From: Accumulibacter jenkinsii
Lineage (GTDB): Bacteria; Pseudomonadota; Gammaproteobacteria; Burkholderiales; Rhodocyclaceae
Assembly (NCBI GenBank): GCA_036625225.1
Contig: JAZKUF010000001.1
Span: forward strand, 744,001 to 808,000
Direction: 5' to 3'
Length of the DNA stretch: 64,000 bases
The notes under the pieces were generated by a model. The model did not search any database and was not told the DNA's origin. It worked only from the letters and a program-made list of their open reading frames with translations. Position numbers and translations under genes: made by a program. Positions 53,430-62,368 of the stretch are shown here, in pieces; position 1 is the first letter of the stretch; each line of letters opens with the position of its first letter.

Positions 53430-54722
53430 ATGCTTAATCCAACGATCGAAACCTGGCTCAAGCATGCTCCCCAGCCAGGGCCGCTACCGCCCACAGCCAG
53501 GTATCACGTCTTCATCAGCTACCGATCGGTCAATCGATCGTGGGTTCTGCAACTCTACGACCTGTTGCGCGAACTGAACTACGAGGTCTTTCTCGACCAG
53601 TATGTGCTCGCCGCTGCCGCTCCGCTGGCCCTGAGTCTCAATGAAGCCCTCGACAGCAGCGTTTCGGCGATCCTCATCTGGTCGTCGTCGTTCGAGGACT
53701 CGGAGTGGTGCAAGAAGGAGTACAACACGCTCGAAACGAAAGAGAATTCAGGCAGCGGATTTCGCTACGTGATCGCCAAGGTGGATGAGACCCCGCTGCC
53801 CGGATTCCCGTCAGGCAAGATTTACGTCGACTTCTCGCAGAATCCGGACGGCCCGACCGGTGACGGACTGCTGCGCGTGATCTGTGGTTTACAGGGTAAA
53901 CCGCTCACCCCCGAGGCAGTCACGCTCGCCGCGCAGGTCGACGACGCGATGCGTACGGCGCGCGCGCAAATCAGGGCAGCGCGCGGCAATGGTGATCTCG
54001 ATCGGCTGGGCGAGCTTGCCAGATCGACCGGCCTCGCCTGGCAAACGTCACCTGCCCTCGCCTGCGAAGCTGCCGATGCGCTGATTGCGCTCGGCAAACC
54101 GCTGTTGGCCTTGCCCATTCTTCTCGACCTGCAATCCCGCTTTCCACGCGCCTTGCGGCCCCGGCAACTGGAAGGGCTTGCCCTGGCACGAATGAAGAAC
54201 TGGCAAGGGGCTCAGCGCATCCTGGGTGAACTGTACGCGGCCGGCGAGATCGATCCCGAAACCCTCGGCATCTATGCCAGAACGTGGATGGACCGCTACA
54301 ACGCCACCCGGCAAAAGCTGTATCTGCTGAAGTCGAGAGACCTCTACCGGCAGGCTTTCGAAGCGGCGCCCCGCGACTACTACACGGGGATCAACGCCGC
54401 AGCGAAGAGCCTTCTCCTCGGCGAAAAGGAGACCGCAGCACAACTCGCAAAGCGGGTCGAATCGCTGGTCGGTCACGACGCGACACCTGGTGACTACTGG
54501 CGCAGCGCAACCGTCGCCGAAGTCCAGTTGCTGCAAGGCAACCTGGCGACTGCCGCGGCGCGTTATCTCGAGGCCGTGCTGATCGCCCCCGAAGATCACG
54601 GCTCGCATCAATCCACGCGGGCACAGGCCGTCCTGCTGCTCGCCGCGCTGGCGGCTTCGCGGGCAGATTCTCGACGGCTGCTGGCCGCCTTCGATCATGA
54701 CGGATGCAGTGACCAGGGGTAG
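53430..54722 (+). CDS. TIR-domain protein with TPR-like C-terminus
   Basis: The 430-aa protein has an N-terminal TIR domain (residues 24-150): YHVFISYRSVNRSW, then ILIWSSSFEDSEWCKKE. The conserved Glu97 in the WCxxE motif corresponds to the catalytic residue of NAD-cleaving TIR enzymes. Residues 200-420 form helix pairs of TPR type (LALARMKNWQGAQRILGEL, YLEAVLIAPEDHGS). TIR-TPR architectures occur in NAD-depleting defence proteins and in signalling scaffolds. No second defence gene is adjacent. An excellent AAGGAGG site fixes the start. Confidence 0.85.
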   Translation: MLNPTIETWLKHAPQPGPLPPTARYHVFISYRSVNRSWVLQLYDLLRELNYEVFLDQYVLAAAAPLALSLNEALDSSVSAILIWSSSFEDSEWCKKEYNTLETKENSGSGFRYVIAKVDETPLPGFPSGKIYVDFSQNPDGPTGDGLLRVICGLQGKPLTPEAVTLAAQVDDAMRTARAQIRAARGNGDLDRLGELARSTGLAWQTSPALACEAADALIALGKPLLALPILLDLQSRFPRALRPRQLEGLALARMKNWQGAQRILGELYAAGEIDPETLGIYARTWMDRYNATRQKLYLLKSRDLYRQAFEAAPRDYYTGINAAAKSLLLGEKETAAQLAKRVESLVGHDATPGDYWRSATVAEVQLLQGNLATAAARYLEAVLIAPEDHGSHQSTRAQAVLLLAALAASRADSRRLLAAFDHDGCSDQG

Positions 54723-54754
54723 AATGCGGCGCTTTGCGAAAAGCCTGCGCCGCC

Positions 54755-55480
54755 ATGAACCGTTCCCCCAATCTCGAGCGAGAGGAATTCACGGCGGGAG
54801 TGCGCGATACGCTGCCGCTGATGCTCGGCGCGCTGCCCTTCGCGCTGATCTACGGCGCCGTTGCCGCCACCTCGGGCCTCTCGATGGCGGCGGCGATTGC
54901 CATGTCGGCGCTGGTCTTCGCCGGCTCGTCGCAGTTCATCGCGATTGGCCTCGTGGCCGCACAGACGCCGGTCGCGATCATTGTCCTGACGACGCTGATC
55001 GTCAATCTCCGCCACCTGCTCTATAGCGCCACGCTGCTGCCCTACCTCAGGGATCTGCCGCAGAAATGGCGCATCCCGCTCGCCTTCTGGCTGACCGACG
55101 AGACCTTCGCGGTGACCGTCCACCGCTTTCAGCGAACGGATGCCTCGGCCTGCAAACACTGGTACCAGTTCGGCTCGTCGATCGCCATGTATCTCAACTG
55201 GCAGTTCTGGTGTTTCCTCGGCCTGGTCCTTGGCAACCGGATTCCCGACGCGCAGAGCTGGGGGCTCGATGTCGCCATGCCGGTCACCTTCATCGGCATG
55301 ATCATCCCCTTCGTCCGCACGCTGCCGGCTGTCGTCTGCGTGCTGACCGCCGGCGCCGCCTCGCTGCTCACTTTGGCGATGCCCTACAAGCTCGGCATCG
55401 TGGTTGCCGCGTTTGCCGGCATCAGTGCCGGCCTGATGGCGCAACGCGCGACCCGCGCAGGCCGGGTGACACAGCGATGA
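54755..55480 (+). CDS. azlC: Branched-chain amino acid exporter, AzlC subunit
   Basis: The 241-aa inner-membrane protein has the AzlC signature (FTAGVRDTLPLMLGALPFAL, MSALVFAGSSQFIAIGL, NLRHLLYSATL) and several membrane helices. With AzlD it forms a two-component exporter of branched-chain amino acids. The ATG at 54755 is preferred to a TTG 21 bases earlier. It overlaps azlD (ATGA). Confidence 0.92.
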   Translation: MNRSPNLEREEFTAGVRDTLPLMLGALPFALIYGAVAATSGLSMAAAIAMSALVFAGSSQFIAIGLVAAQTPVAIIVLTTLIVNLRHLLYSATLLPYLRDLPQKWRIPLAFWLTDETFAVTVHRFQRTDASACKHWYQFGSSIAMYLNWQFWCFLGLVLGNRIPDAQSWGLDVAMPVTFIGMIIPFVRTLPAVVCVLTAGAASLLTLAMPYKLGIVVAAFAGISAGLMAQRATRAGRVTQR

Positions 55481-55797
55481 GCGCCGACGAAGTCTCGATG
55501 ATTGCCGGGATGGTGGCCGTCACCTTCGGCATCCGCTATGTGCTCTTCGCCGTGGCCGACCGGATTCGCCTGGCGCCGTGGATCGAAGGCGCCCTGAAGT
55601 TCATCCCGCCGGCCGTCCTCACCGCCATCACCCTGCCCGCCGTGCTCCTGCCGAAAGGCGAGTGGTACCTTTCGCCGGCCAATCCCTACCTGGTCGCCGC
55701 GCTCCTCAGCCTGGCGGCCGGCCTGCTCACGCGCAACCTGCTGGCGACCATCGCCATCGGCCTCGCGGGATTCGTCGTGCACCGCTTCGTCTTCTAG
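55477..55797 (+). CDS. azlD: Branched-chain amino acid exporter, AzlD subunit
   Basis: The 106-aa protein has three to four hydrophobic helices and the AzlD-type GIRYVLFA...ALKFIPPAVL pattern. The start overlaps the azlC stop, so the two are co-translated and probably form the heteromeric exporter. Confidence 0.9.
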   Translation: MSADEVSMIAGMVAVTFGIRYVLFAVADRIRLAPWIEGALKFIPPAVLTAITLPAVLLPKGEWYLSPANPYLVAALLSLAAGLLTRNLLATIAIGLAGFVVHRFVF

Positions 55798-55891
55798 CCC
55801 GGGCAAGCGCAAGGCGCAAATCCAGGCCGCGCTCGCGAGAACCCGGCAGCGGCTCGCGCCGGCGATCGAGCCCCCGGCGGGCAACCGCCTA

Positions 55892-56713
55892 TCAGCGCTC
55901 GCCCGAGCGCTTGCGCAGCATCTCGATGATCATCGCTGCCGTCTGCTCGATCGAGCGGCGGCTGGCGTCGATCACCGGCCAGCCGCGGCGGACGAACAGA
56001 CGGCGTGCTTCGAGGATCTCCTTGCGCAGACCGTCGAGGTCGGCATAGTCGGTGTTCATCTCGTCCTTGAGCGCCACCAGGCGCGCCGTGCGGACCACCG
56101 CCAGCCGCGCCGGATCGACGGTCAGCCCGACGATCAGCGGACCGCTCGCGCGCAACAGCCCGAACGGCGGTGGCGCACCCGGCACCAGCGGCACATTGGC
56201 CGCCTTGATGCCGCGCGAGGCGAGATACATGCAGGTCGGCGTCTTGGTCGACCGGGAGACGCCAACGACGATCACGTCGGCGCCATCGAGATCATCGCCG
56301 CCAATCCCGTCGTCGTGCGCCAGGGTATATTTCATCGCTTCGACGCGGCGGAAGTAGTCCTCGTCGAAAGCGTCACCCGAACTGATGTGAGTCCTCACGA
56401 CGGCGCCGGTGTACTCGGCAAGGCCACTGACCAGCGGCTCGAGTGCGAACTGGAACGGCACGGCGAGCCGCCGGCAGCCTTCTTCGAGCGCTGCGCGGAC
56501 GTCGCTGTGGCTGATGCTGTGCAGGACGTAGCCGGGCGAAGTGGCAAGCACGCCGAGGATTTCAGGCACCTGATCGAGACGGCGGACCATCTTCCACAGC
56601 CGCCGTCTGACCTCGACCCCTTCGAGCTGAGTGACCGCGTTGCGCGCCAGCATTTCGACCAGTTCGCCAGAGGCATGCGAAATCAGATGCAGAACGAGCG
56701 AGCGACCCTCCAC
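55892..56713 (-). CDS. ppsR: PEP synthase regulatory kinase/pyrophosphorylase
   Basis: PpsR switches phosphoenolpyruvate synthase on and off by ADP-dependent phosphorylation and phosphate-dependent reversal. The 273-aa protein has the DUF299 P-loop GVSRSTKTPT (from residue 151) and the family pattern LISHASGELVE, then the ISHSDVRAALEEGC region. The start is GTG with AGGAG upstream. ppsA is not in the window. It links to gluconeogenic control, fitting the acetate/PHA context. Confidence 0.92.
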   Translation of the reverse strand: MEGRSLVLHLISHASGELVEMLARNAVTQLEGVEVRRRLWKMVRRLDQVPEILGVLATSPGYVLHSISHSDVRAALEEGCRRLAVPFQFALEPLVSGLAEYTGAVVRTHISSGDAFDEDYFRRVEAMKYTLAHDDGIGGDDLDGADVIVVGVSRSTKTPTCMYLASRGIKAANVPLVPGAPPPFGLLRASGPLIVGLTVDPARLAVVRTARLVALKDEMNTDYADLDGLRKEILEARRLFVRRGWPVIDASRRSIEQTAAMIIEMLRKRSGER

Positions 56714-56736
56714 GATCCTCTCCTTTGTGCACCCGT

Positions 56737-57489
56737 TCAGCGGTGATAGCCGCCGTCGAGGCGCAGCACGCTGCCGTTGATCATGACGTTCTTGAGAACA
56801 TGGAGAACCAGCATGGCGAACTCGGCCGGGTCGCCGAAACGGTGCGGAAACGGGATCTGCCGGGCGAGTCGGGAGTCGAGGTTCTTTTCCATGTCGAACA
56901 GCGTCTGCGTGCCGAACAGCCCCGGGGCAATGCCGACGACGCGGATGCCGAGCGGACCGAGTTCACGCGCCGCCGGCAGGATCATGCTGACGACGCCGCC
57001 CTTCGAGGCCGAATAAGCCGCCTCGCCGCTCTGTCCTTCGTAGGCCGAAACCGATGCCGTCGACAGGATGACGCCGCGTTCGCCATTGGCCATCGGCTGC
57101 AGCCGCGCCATGTCGGCAGCCGCCAGGCGCATCATGTTGAAGGTCGAGATCAGATTGACCTCGACCAGTTTACGGAAATCCTCCAGCGGCATCGGTCCAT
57201 TGGCCCCGACGATCGGCTCGAAGTGACCGCGGCCGACGCAGTGCACCAGCACGCGGGCGGCGCCATTCGCGTCGCGCGCAGTGGCGAGCGCCTGCTCCGC
57301 CGACTGCGAATCGGCAACGTCACAGTGAATGGCGAGAGCGCCAATCTCGTCGCCGACCTTCTGCACGCCTTCGGCGTCGATGTCGATCACCGCCACCCGG
57401 GCACCCGCCTCGGTGAGGTAACGCGCCGTCTCGGCGCCCAGCCCCGACGCTGCGCCGGTGACGACTGCCGAACATGCCCACAGATCCAT
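56737..57489 (-). CDS. SDR dehydrogenase, second 3-hydroxyacyl-CoA dehydrogenase-like
   Basis: The 250-aa protein is a paralogue of the SDR at 29083: TGAASGLGAE cofactor motif, Asp36/Asp38 after the second strand, Ser146, Tyr159 and Lys163. The classical NAG motif is changed (HCVGRGHFEP), so it is a divergent member. GGGAGAAG sets the ATG at 57489 over a longer frame. The gene is 23 bases upstream of ppsR on the same strand, so they may share a transcript. Confidence 0.82.
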   Translation of the reverse strand: MDLWACSAVVTGAASGLGAETARYLTEAGARVAVIDIDAEGVQKVGDEIGALAIHCDVADSQSAEQALATARDANGAARVLVHCVGRGHFEPIVGANGPMPLEDFRKLVEVNLISTFNMMRLAAADMARLQPMANGERGVILSTASVSAYEGQSGEAAYSASKGGVVSMILPAARELGPLGIRVVGIAPGLFGTQTLFDMEKNLDSRLARQIPFPHRFGDPAEFAMLVLHVLKNVMINGSVLRLDGGYHR

Positions 57490-57599
57490 CTCACTTCTCC
57501 CAGTTCCGCCAGCCGGTCGCGCCAACGCCAGCGCGCATTATCGTGCCTCGTCGATCGGCGCGCAAACGCTTGGCCGAGCGCTCGCAGCGCAATGATGAA

Positions 57600-57634
57600 C
57601 CGTCATCAAACTGTCACAGAACAGTCAAATAATC
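57600..57634 (+). promoter_or_regulatory. Pho box (three 11-bp repeats) upstream of the first pstS
   Basis: CCGTCATCAAA, CTGTCACAGAA and CAGTCAAATAA follow one another with an 11-base period, the geometry of PhoB half-sites. The last overlaps an AATAAT -10-like sequence (57629-57634). PhoB activation under phosphate starvation is expected. Confidence 0.8.
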
Positions 57635-57674
57635 ACTTCGTCGTCCCGACCCCATCTCGCCACGGAGGCTTAGC

Positions 57675-58712
57675 ATGAAGCGCAATCCAACCGCCCCAGG
57701 GCCCGCAACGCCCCTGCTCACGACCATCGTTTTGTCCACCTTGATCACTTTCAGTCCGCTCGCCACCGCTGCCGACCCGGTCGTCAAGATCGACGGCTCG
57801 AGCACGGTCTATCCGATTACCGAGGCCGTGGCACAGGAGTTTCAGCGGGCCAAGCTGCACGAAGTTCACGTCAATATCGGCGTTTCAGGAACCAGCGCCG
57901 GTTTTGCCAAGTTCTGCCGCGGCGAAACCGACATTTCGAGCGCCTCGCGACCGATCCTGAAAAAGGAAATGGACGAATGCGCCAAGGCCGGCGTGCGTTT
58001 CTACGAAATGCCACTCGCCTACGATGCGCTGACCGTCGTGGTCCACCCGCAGAACAGCTTCGTCAATAGTCTGAGCATCGCTGATCTGAGGAAACTCTGG
58101 GAGCCGGGCGCGCAGGGCAGGATCAACACCTGGAAAGACCTCAACCCGGCGTGGCCCGCGCAGAAAATCACGCTCTATGCACCAGGCACCGATTCGGGCA
58201 GTTCCGAGTTCTTCACCGAAGTCGTCGTGGGCACGACCAAAGCCAGCCGCACCGACGTCAGTACGGCCGAAGACCACGCGGTGCTCGCCGAACGAATCGC
58301 CGCTGACAAGGACGCGCTCGGCTATCTGAGCCTCGACTACTATGTCGAAAACCAGAGCCGGCTGAAACCGGTGGCCATCAGCGAAGGCAAGCCCTCGGCA
58401 GCCGTCCTGCCGACGGTGCAGAATATCCGTAACGGCAGCTATCAGCCGCTATCGCGTCCGATCTTCCTCTACGTCAGCGAAAAGTCGCTCGAAAAACCCG
58501 CCGTCAAGGACTTCATCGATTTCTGTATGGCGAACGCACCGCGGCTGGTGGTCGAAGCGAACTACCTGCCCCTGCCGCCCAGGGCGTACAGCGAGAACCT
58601 CGAACGTATCCCGGCCCGCAAGGTGGGGAGCGTCTATGGCGGTGAGAACCGCGAGCGCATGCGGCCCGGCGACGCGCTGCAGATTTTCAGGGCATTGCTG
58701 CACGGCTCCTGA
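57675..58712 (+). CDS. pstS: Phosphate-binding PstS-family protein (first copy)
   Basis: The 345-aa protein starts with a signal peptide cleaving near ATAAD (residue 33). The mature part begins VVKIDGSSTVYPITEAVAQEF, the phosphate-binding motif of PstS-like proteins. It also has RGETDISSASRPI and a C-terminal YLPLPPRAYSENLERI. No lipobox is seen, so it is a soluble periplasmic form. It would deliver phosphate to the PstCA channel. It shares most motifs with the second copy at 59322 but is clearly divergent. Confidence 0.9.
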   Translation: MKRNPTAPGPATPLLTTIVLSTLITFSPLATAADPVVKIDGSSTVYPITEAVAQEFQRAKLHEVHVNIGVSGTSAGFAKFCRGETDISSASRPILKKEMDECAKAGVRFYEMPLAYDALTVVVHPQNSFVNSLSIADLRKLWEPGAQGRINTWKDLNPAWPAQKITLYAPGTDSGSSEFFTEVVVGTTKASRTDVSTAEDHAVLAERIAADKDALGYLSLDYYVENQSRLKPVAISEGKPSAAVLPTVQNIRNGSYQPLSRPIFLYVSEKSLEKPAVKDFIDFCMANAPRLVVEANYLPLPPRAYSENLERIPARKVGSVYGGENRERMRPGDALQIFRALLHGS

Positions 58713-58786
58713 ACCCCTTCGGCAAGACAGTCCCTACCCTTTCCCTTGTTTTATCCCTGTCCCCGCATCCTCTCATGGAGAACCGA

Positions 58787-59140
58787 ATGTCATCATCAAC
58801 CCCGCCTCCGGGCGTTGACCCGATCGCCTTGGCGGCCGAAGAGCTCAGGCTCACAAGACTCGCCCAGGCCGCTATGCCCAAGCGCCAGCAGAAGGCCGGA
58901 AAAAAAGCCGGCAAGGATAATGAGTCGAAGACTGTCCGCTGCCAGTTGCGGATCACCCAGGACGAAAACCAGAAACTCGTCCGACTGAAGAAGCAGCTCG
59001 CCCGCCATGGCGCCGACACCAACCGGAAACAACTCGTCCGCGCCGGCCTCCTGCTCCTCTCCCATCTCGAAGGCACCGACCTGAAAACGGCGATACGCGA
59101 CGTCATCGCCCCGGAACCGACGAGCCGCGAAGGCGAATAG
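58787..59140 (+). CDS. Small basic protein, ribbon-helix-helix-like
   Basis: GGAG lies before the ATG at 58787 (117 aa); an upstream ATG four codons earlier is less well placed. After a disordered Lys/Gly-rich start, residues 45-105 (VRCQLRITQDENQKLVRLKKQL, RKQLVRAGLLLLSHL) suggest a beta-strand followed by two helices, the pattern of ribbon-helix-helix DNA-binding proteins. It sits between two pstS genes. A regulatory role is possible but not shown. Confidence 0.6.
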   Translation: MSSSTPPPGVDPIALAAEELRLTRLAQAAMPKRQQKAGKKAGKDNESKTVRCQLRITQDENQKLVRLKKQLARHGADTNRKQLVRAGLLLLSHLEGTDLKTAIRDVIAPEPTSREGE

Positions 59141-59246
59141 ACCGCCCAGCGAACCTGCTGCGCGTCCTCGGCGCGCGGCTTTCCATACGCCTCCCATGTC
59201 ACCTGCCTTGGCGAACGGTCAGGCGGCCCGACGGCAGCCGCGCCAG

Positions 59247-59280
59247 CGGTCATCAAGCTGTCACACGGCCGGAGAATAAT
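59247..59280 (+). promoter_or_regulatory. Pho box upstream of the second pstS
   Basis: CGGTCATCAAG and CTGTCACACGG are two 11-bp PhoB half-site-like repeats (59247-59268), followed by an AATAAT -10 at 59275-59280. The arrangement parallels the Pho box in front of the first pstS. Confidence 0.8.
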
Positions 59281-59321
59281 TCGGTCATACGCTTTCATCC
59301 AACCACCGACAGGAGTTCATC

Positions 59322-60326
59322 ATGAGTCGTCCATGGCACAGGTATGCCGTCTCTTCGATCACTTTGCTGACTGCCATCGGCTTAACCACGTCGCTGCGTG
59401 CCGCGCCGCCGGTGGTCAAGATCGATGGGTCGAGTACCGTTTTTCCGGTCACCGAAGCGGTCGCCGAAGAGTTTCAGAAAGCCCGCAAGGGCGCTGTCAA
59501 TGTCACCGTCGGCATCTCCGGCACCGGCGGCGGTTTCAAGAAATTCTGTCGGGGGGAATCCGACATCGCCAATGCCTCGCGGCCGATCTCGCGCAAGGAA
59601 ATGGACGAGTGCGCCAAGACCGGTATCCGCTACTACGAAATGCCCATCGCCTACGATGCCCTGACCGTGATGGTCAACCCGCAGAATACCTTCATCAAAA
59701 GCATGACCGTCGCCGAGTTGAAGAAGATCTGGGAACCGGCTGCACAGGGCAAAATCAACAATTGGAAGGAGGTGAACCCGGCCTGGCCCGACCAGAAGAT
59801 CACGCTTTACGGCGCCGGATCGGACTCCGGCACCTTTGACTACTTTACCGAAGCGATCGTCGGCAAGGCGAAATCGAGCCGCGGCGACTTCACCGCTTCG
59901 GAGGACGACAACATTCTCGTCCAGGGCATCTCCGGTGACAAGGGCGCGCTCGGCTACTTCGGCTTCGCCTACTACATCGAAAACCAGAAGAAGTTGAAGG
60001 CCGTCGCCATCGACGCCGGCAAAGGGCCGGTCGCGCCAACCCCGGAGAACGTCGACAACGGCAGCTATCAGCCGCTGTCACGGCCGATCTTCATCTACGT
60101 CAGCGAGAAGTCGCTCGAAAAGCCGGAACTGCGCGATTTCATCGACTTCTACATGAAGCATGCGCCGCAGCTGGTCAGGGAAGTCAAATACATCCCGTTG
60201 CCGCCGAAGGCCTATGCGGGCAACCTCGAGCACGTGGCAAAGAAGAAGCTGGGCACCGTTTTCGGCGGCCAGAACGAAGTCGGCCTGACCATCGAGCAGT
60301 TGATGAAGCGTGAAGCGCAGCTCTGA
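59322..60326 (+). CDS. pstS: Phosphate-binding PstS-family protein (second copy)
   Basis: The 334-aa protein has a signal peptide ending near LRAAP and the mature motif VVKIDGSSTVFPVTEAVAEEF. GISGTGGGFKKFCRGESDI and YVSEKSLEKPELRDFIDF follow. It precedes pstC by 86 bases and has its own Pho box, so it is the natural binding protein for PstCAB. Length and motifs agree with PstS-like (SphX-type) proteins. Confidence 0.93.
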   Translation: MSRPWHRYAVSSITLLTAIGLTTSLRAAPPVVKIDGSSTVFPVTEAVAEEFQKARKGAVNVTVGISGTGGGFKKFCRGESDIANASRPISRKEMDECAKTGIRYYEMPIAYDALTVMVNPQNTFIKSMTVAELKKIWEPAAQGKINNWKEVNPAWPDQKITLYGAGSDSGTFDYFTEAIVGKAKSSRGDFTASEDDNILVQGISGDKGALGYFGFAYYIENQKKLKAVAIDAGKGPVAPTPENVDNGSYQPLSRPIFIYVSEKSLEKPELRDFIDFYMKHAPQLVREVKYIPLPPKAYAGNLEHVAKKKLGTVFGGQNEVGLTIEQLMKREAQL

Positions 60327-60412
60327 AAGTTGCTGTCGACCGAACCCGGCGAGCCGGCGCCAGCACTGCCCGGCCGCTTTCTTGCCAACTTCCGTCATCT
60401 GGGGCTCGTACG

Positions 60413-61372
60413 ATGAGCAGCATTCCCCTCAAACGTTCTCCGCAACCGACCGCGCCACTCGCCGGCAGCGGGCTCGCCGCATCCTCGATGAAACTGCGTC
60501 GGCACCTCAAGGAGCGCAGCATCGAAGCGCTCCTGCTGCTGGCGGCGCTGGTCTCGGTGTTCACGACGCTCGCGATTGTCGCGATTCTCGTCTGGGAGTC
60601 GATCGCCTTCTTCCGCACCGTCCCGCTGGTCGATTTCCTGACCGACACGCAATGGACGCCGCTCTTCGATGACGCCCACTTCGGCATCATCGCGCTCCTC
60701 TCGGGAACCCTGACGACGACCCTGGTGGCGCTGCTGGTGGCGATCCCGCTGGGCACCGTGCTTGCCATCTACCTCTCCGAGTTCGCGCCTTTTCGTCTCC
60801 GTGAAGTGGCCAAGCCCTTTCTCGAGATGCTCGGCGGCGTGCCGACGATCGTCTACGGCTACTTCGCCCTGCTCTTCGTTACCCCGCTGCTGCAGCGCAT
60901 CCATCCCGGGCTGCCCGGCTTCAACATGCTCTCGGCCGGGCTGGTGATGGGCATCATGATCGTCCCGTATGTGAGTTCGCTGTCAGAGGACGCGATGCGC
61001 GCGGTGCCGATGAACATGCGCGAAGCGTCGTACGCGATGGGCGCGACGCGCCTGCAGACGGCGCTCTTTGTCGTCACGCCGGCGGCGCTCTCGGGCCTCG
61101 CCTCGTCGTACATTCTCGGCATCTCGCGTGCCGTCGGCGAAACGATGGTCGTCGCCATCGCTGCCGGCATGCAGCCGAACTTCTCCTTCAATCCTGCCGA
61201 GCCGGCGGCAACGATCACCGCCTACATCGTTCAGGTGGCCCTCGGCGACCTGCCGCACGGTTCGATCGGCTATCAGACGATCTTCGCCGCCGGACTGACT
61301 CTGCTGTTGATCACCCTGCTGTTCAACATCATTGGCCACCTCCTGCGCAAACGTTTTCGTGAGGCCTACTGA
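60413..61372 (+). CDS. pstC: Phosphate ABC transporter permease PstC
   Basis: The 319-aa protein has about six membrane helices and the family motifs SGTLTTTLVALLVAIPLGTV, FLEMLGGVPTIVYGYFAL and the EAA-type loop MREASYAMGATRLQTALFVV. With PstA it forms the membrane channel for phosphate. The gene is followed by pstA after two bases. Confidence 0.95.
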   Translation: MSSIPLKRSPQPTAPLAGSGLAASSMKLRRHLKERSIEALLLLAALVSVFTTLAIVAILVWESIAFFRTVPLVDFLTDTQWTPLFDDAHFGIIALLSGTLTTTLVALLVAIPLGTVLAIYLSEFAPFRLREVAKPFLEMLGGVPTIVYGYFALLFVTPLLQRIHPGLPGFNMLSAGLVMGIMIVPYVSSLSEDAMRAVPMNMREASYAMGATRLQTALFVVTPAALSGLASSYILGISRAVGETMVVAIAAGMQPNFSFNPAEPAATITAYIVQVALGDLPHGSIGYQTIFAAGLTLLLITLLFNIIGHLLRKRFREAY

Positions 61373-61374
61373 AA

Positions 61375-62346
61375 ATGACCACCCGTTCACCCGCCGGACT
61401 CGCCACCCCAACCGCCGAACCCCTCCCGGCCCCCGGGATCGAGGAGATTCGTCGCCTGATTGCCCGCCACCGAACCTGGGACTGGCTGTTCGGCATCCTC
61501 GGCGTGTTCGCCCTGATGTTCGCCGTGCTGGTCTTTGCCACCCTTTTCGGCCAGATGCTGCAGAACGGTCTGCCACATCTTTCGTGGGATTTCTTCACCA
61601 GCTTCCCGTCCCGGCGGGCGGCCAGCGCCGGTATCCTCTCGGCCTGGGTGGGCACCATTCTGGTCATGCTGGTGACCGCGCTGGTGGCCGTTCCGCTCGG
61701 CGTCGGCGCCGGCATCTACCTCGAAGAATACGCGCCGAAAAACCTGCTCACCGACATCATCGAGATCAACGTGACCAACCTCGCCGGCGTGCCGTCGATC
61801 ATCTACGGCCTGCTGGCGCTCGGCTTGTTCGTCTACCAGTTCGGCCTCGGCCAGAGCATCGCCGCCGCCGGCCTGACGCTCGCCCTCCTGATCCTGCCGG
61901 TGGTCATCGTCGCCACCCGCGAGGCGATTCGCACCATCCCGCAGAACATCCGCGAAGCGGCCTATGCCTGCGGCGCCACCCGCTGGCAGGTCGTCGCGCA
62001 GCACATCATCCCTTATTCGCTGCCGGGAATCATGACCGGCGTGATCATCGGCCTCGCGCGGGCGATCGGCGAAACCGCGCCGATCATCACCATCGGCGCG
62101 CTGACCTTCATCGCCTTCCTGCCACCTTCGCCTTTCGGCAATCCTGACCATCTCCTCTCGTTCGAATGGCTCTCGGCGCCGTTCACGGTGATGCCGATCC
62201 AGATGTTCAACTGGATCTCGCGCCCCGAGGAGGCCTTTCAGGCCAACGCCGCTGCCGCCGGACTGGTGCTGGTCGTGATGACCTTGTCGATGAATGCAGT
62301 CGCCATCTGGATCCGTTACCACTTCCGCAAGAAAATCAAATGGTGA
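61375..62346 (+). CDS. pstA: Phosphate ABC transporter permease PstA
   Basis: The 323-aa protein has about six membrane helices. Motifs: SAWVGTILVMLVTALVAVPLGVG, GVPSIIYGLLALGLFV, and the EAA loop IREAAYACGATRWQVVAQHI. A short polar N-terminus precedes the first helix. It pairs with PstC; the pstB gene follows after 22 bases. Confidence 0.95.
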   Translation: MTTRSPAGLATPTAEPLPAPGIEEIRRLIARHRTWDWLFGILGVFALMFAVLVFATLFGQMLQNGLPHLSWDFFTSFPSRRAASAGILSAWVGTILVMLVTALVAVPLGVGAGIYLEEYAPKNLLTDIIEINVTNLAGVPSIIYGLLALGLFVYQFGLGQSIAAAGLTLALLILPVVIVATREAIRTIPQNIREAAYACGATRWQVVAQHIIPYSLPGIMTGVIIGLARAIGETAPIITIGALTFIAFLPPSPFGNPDHLLSFEWLSAPFTVMPIQMFNWISRPEEAFQANAAAAGLVLVVMTLSMNAVAIWIRYHFRKKIKW

Positions 62347-62368
62347 GCCCACGGCTCGCAAGACAAGG

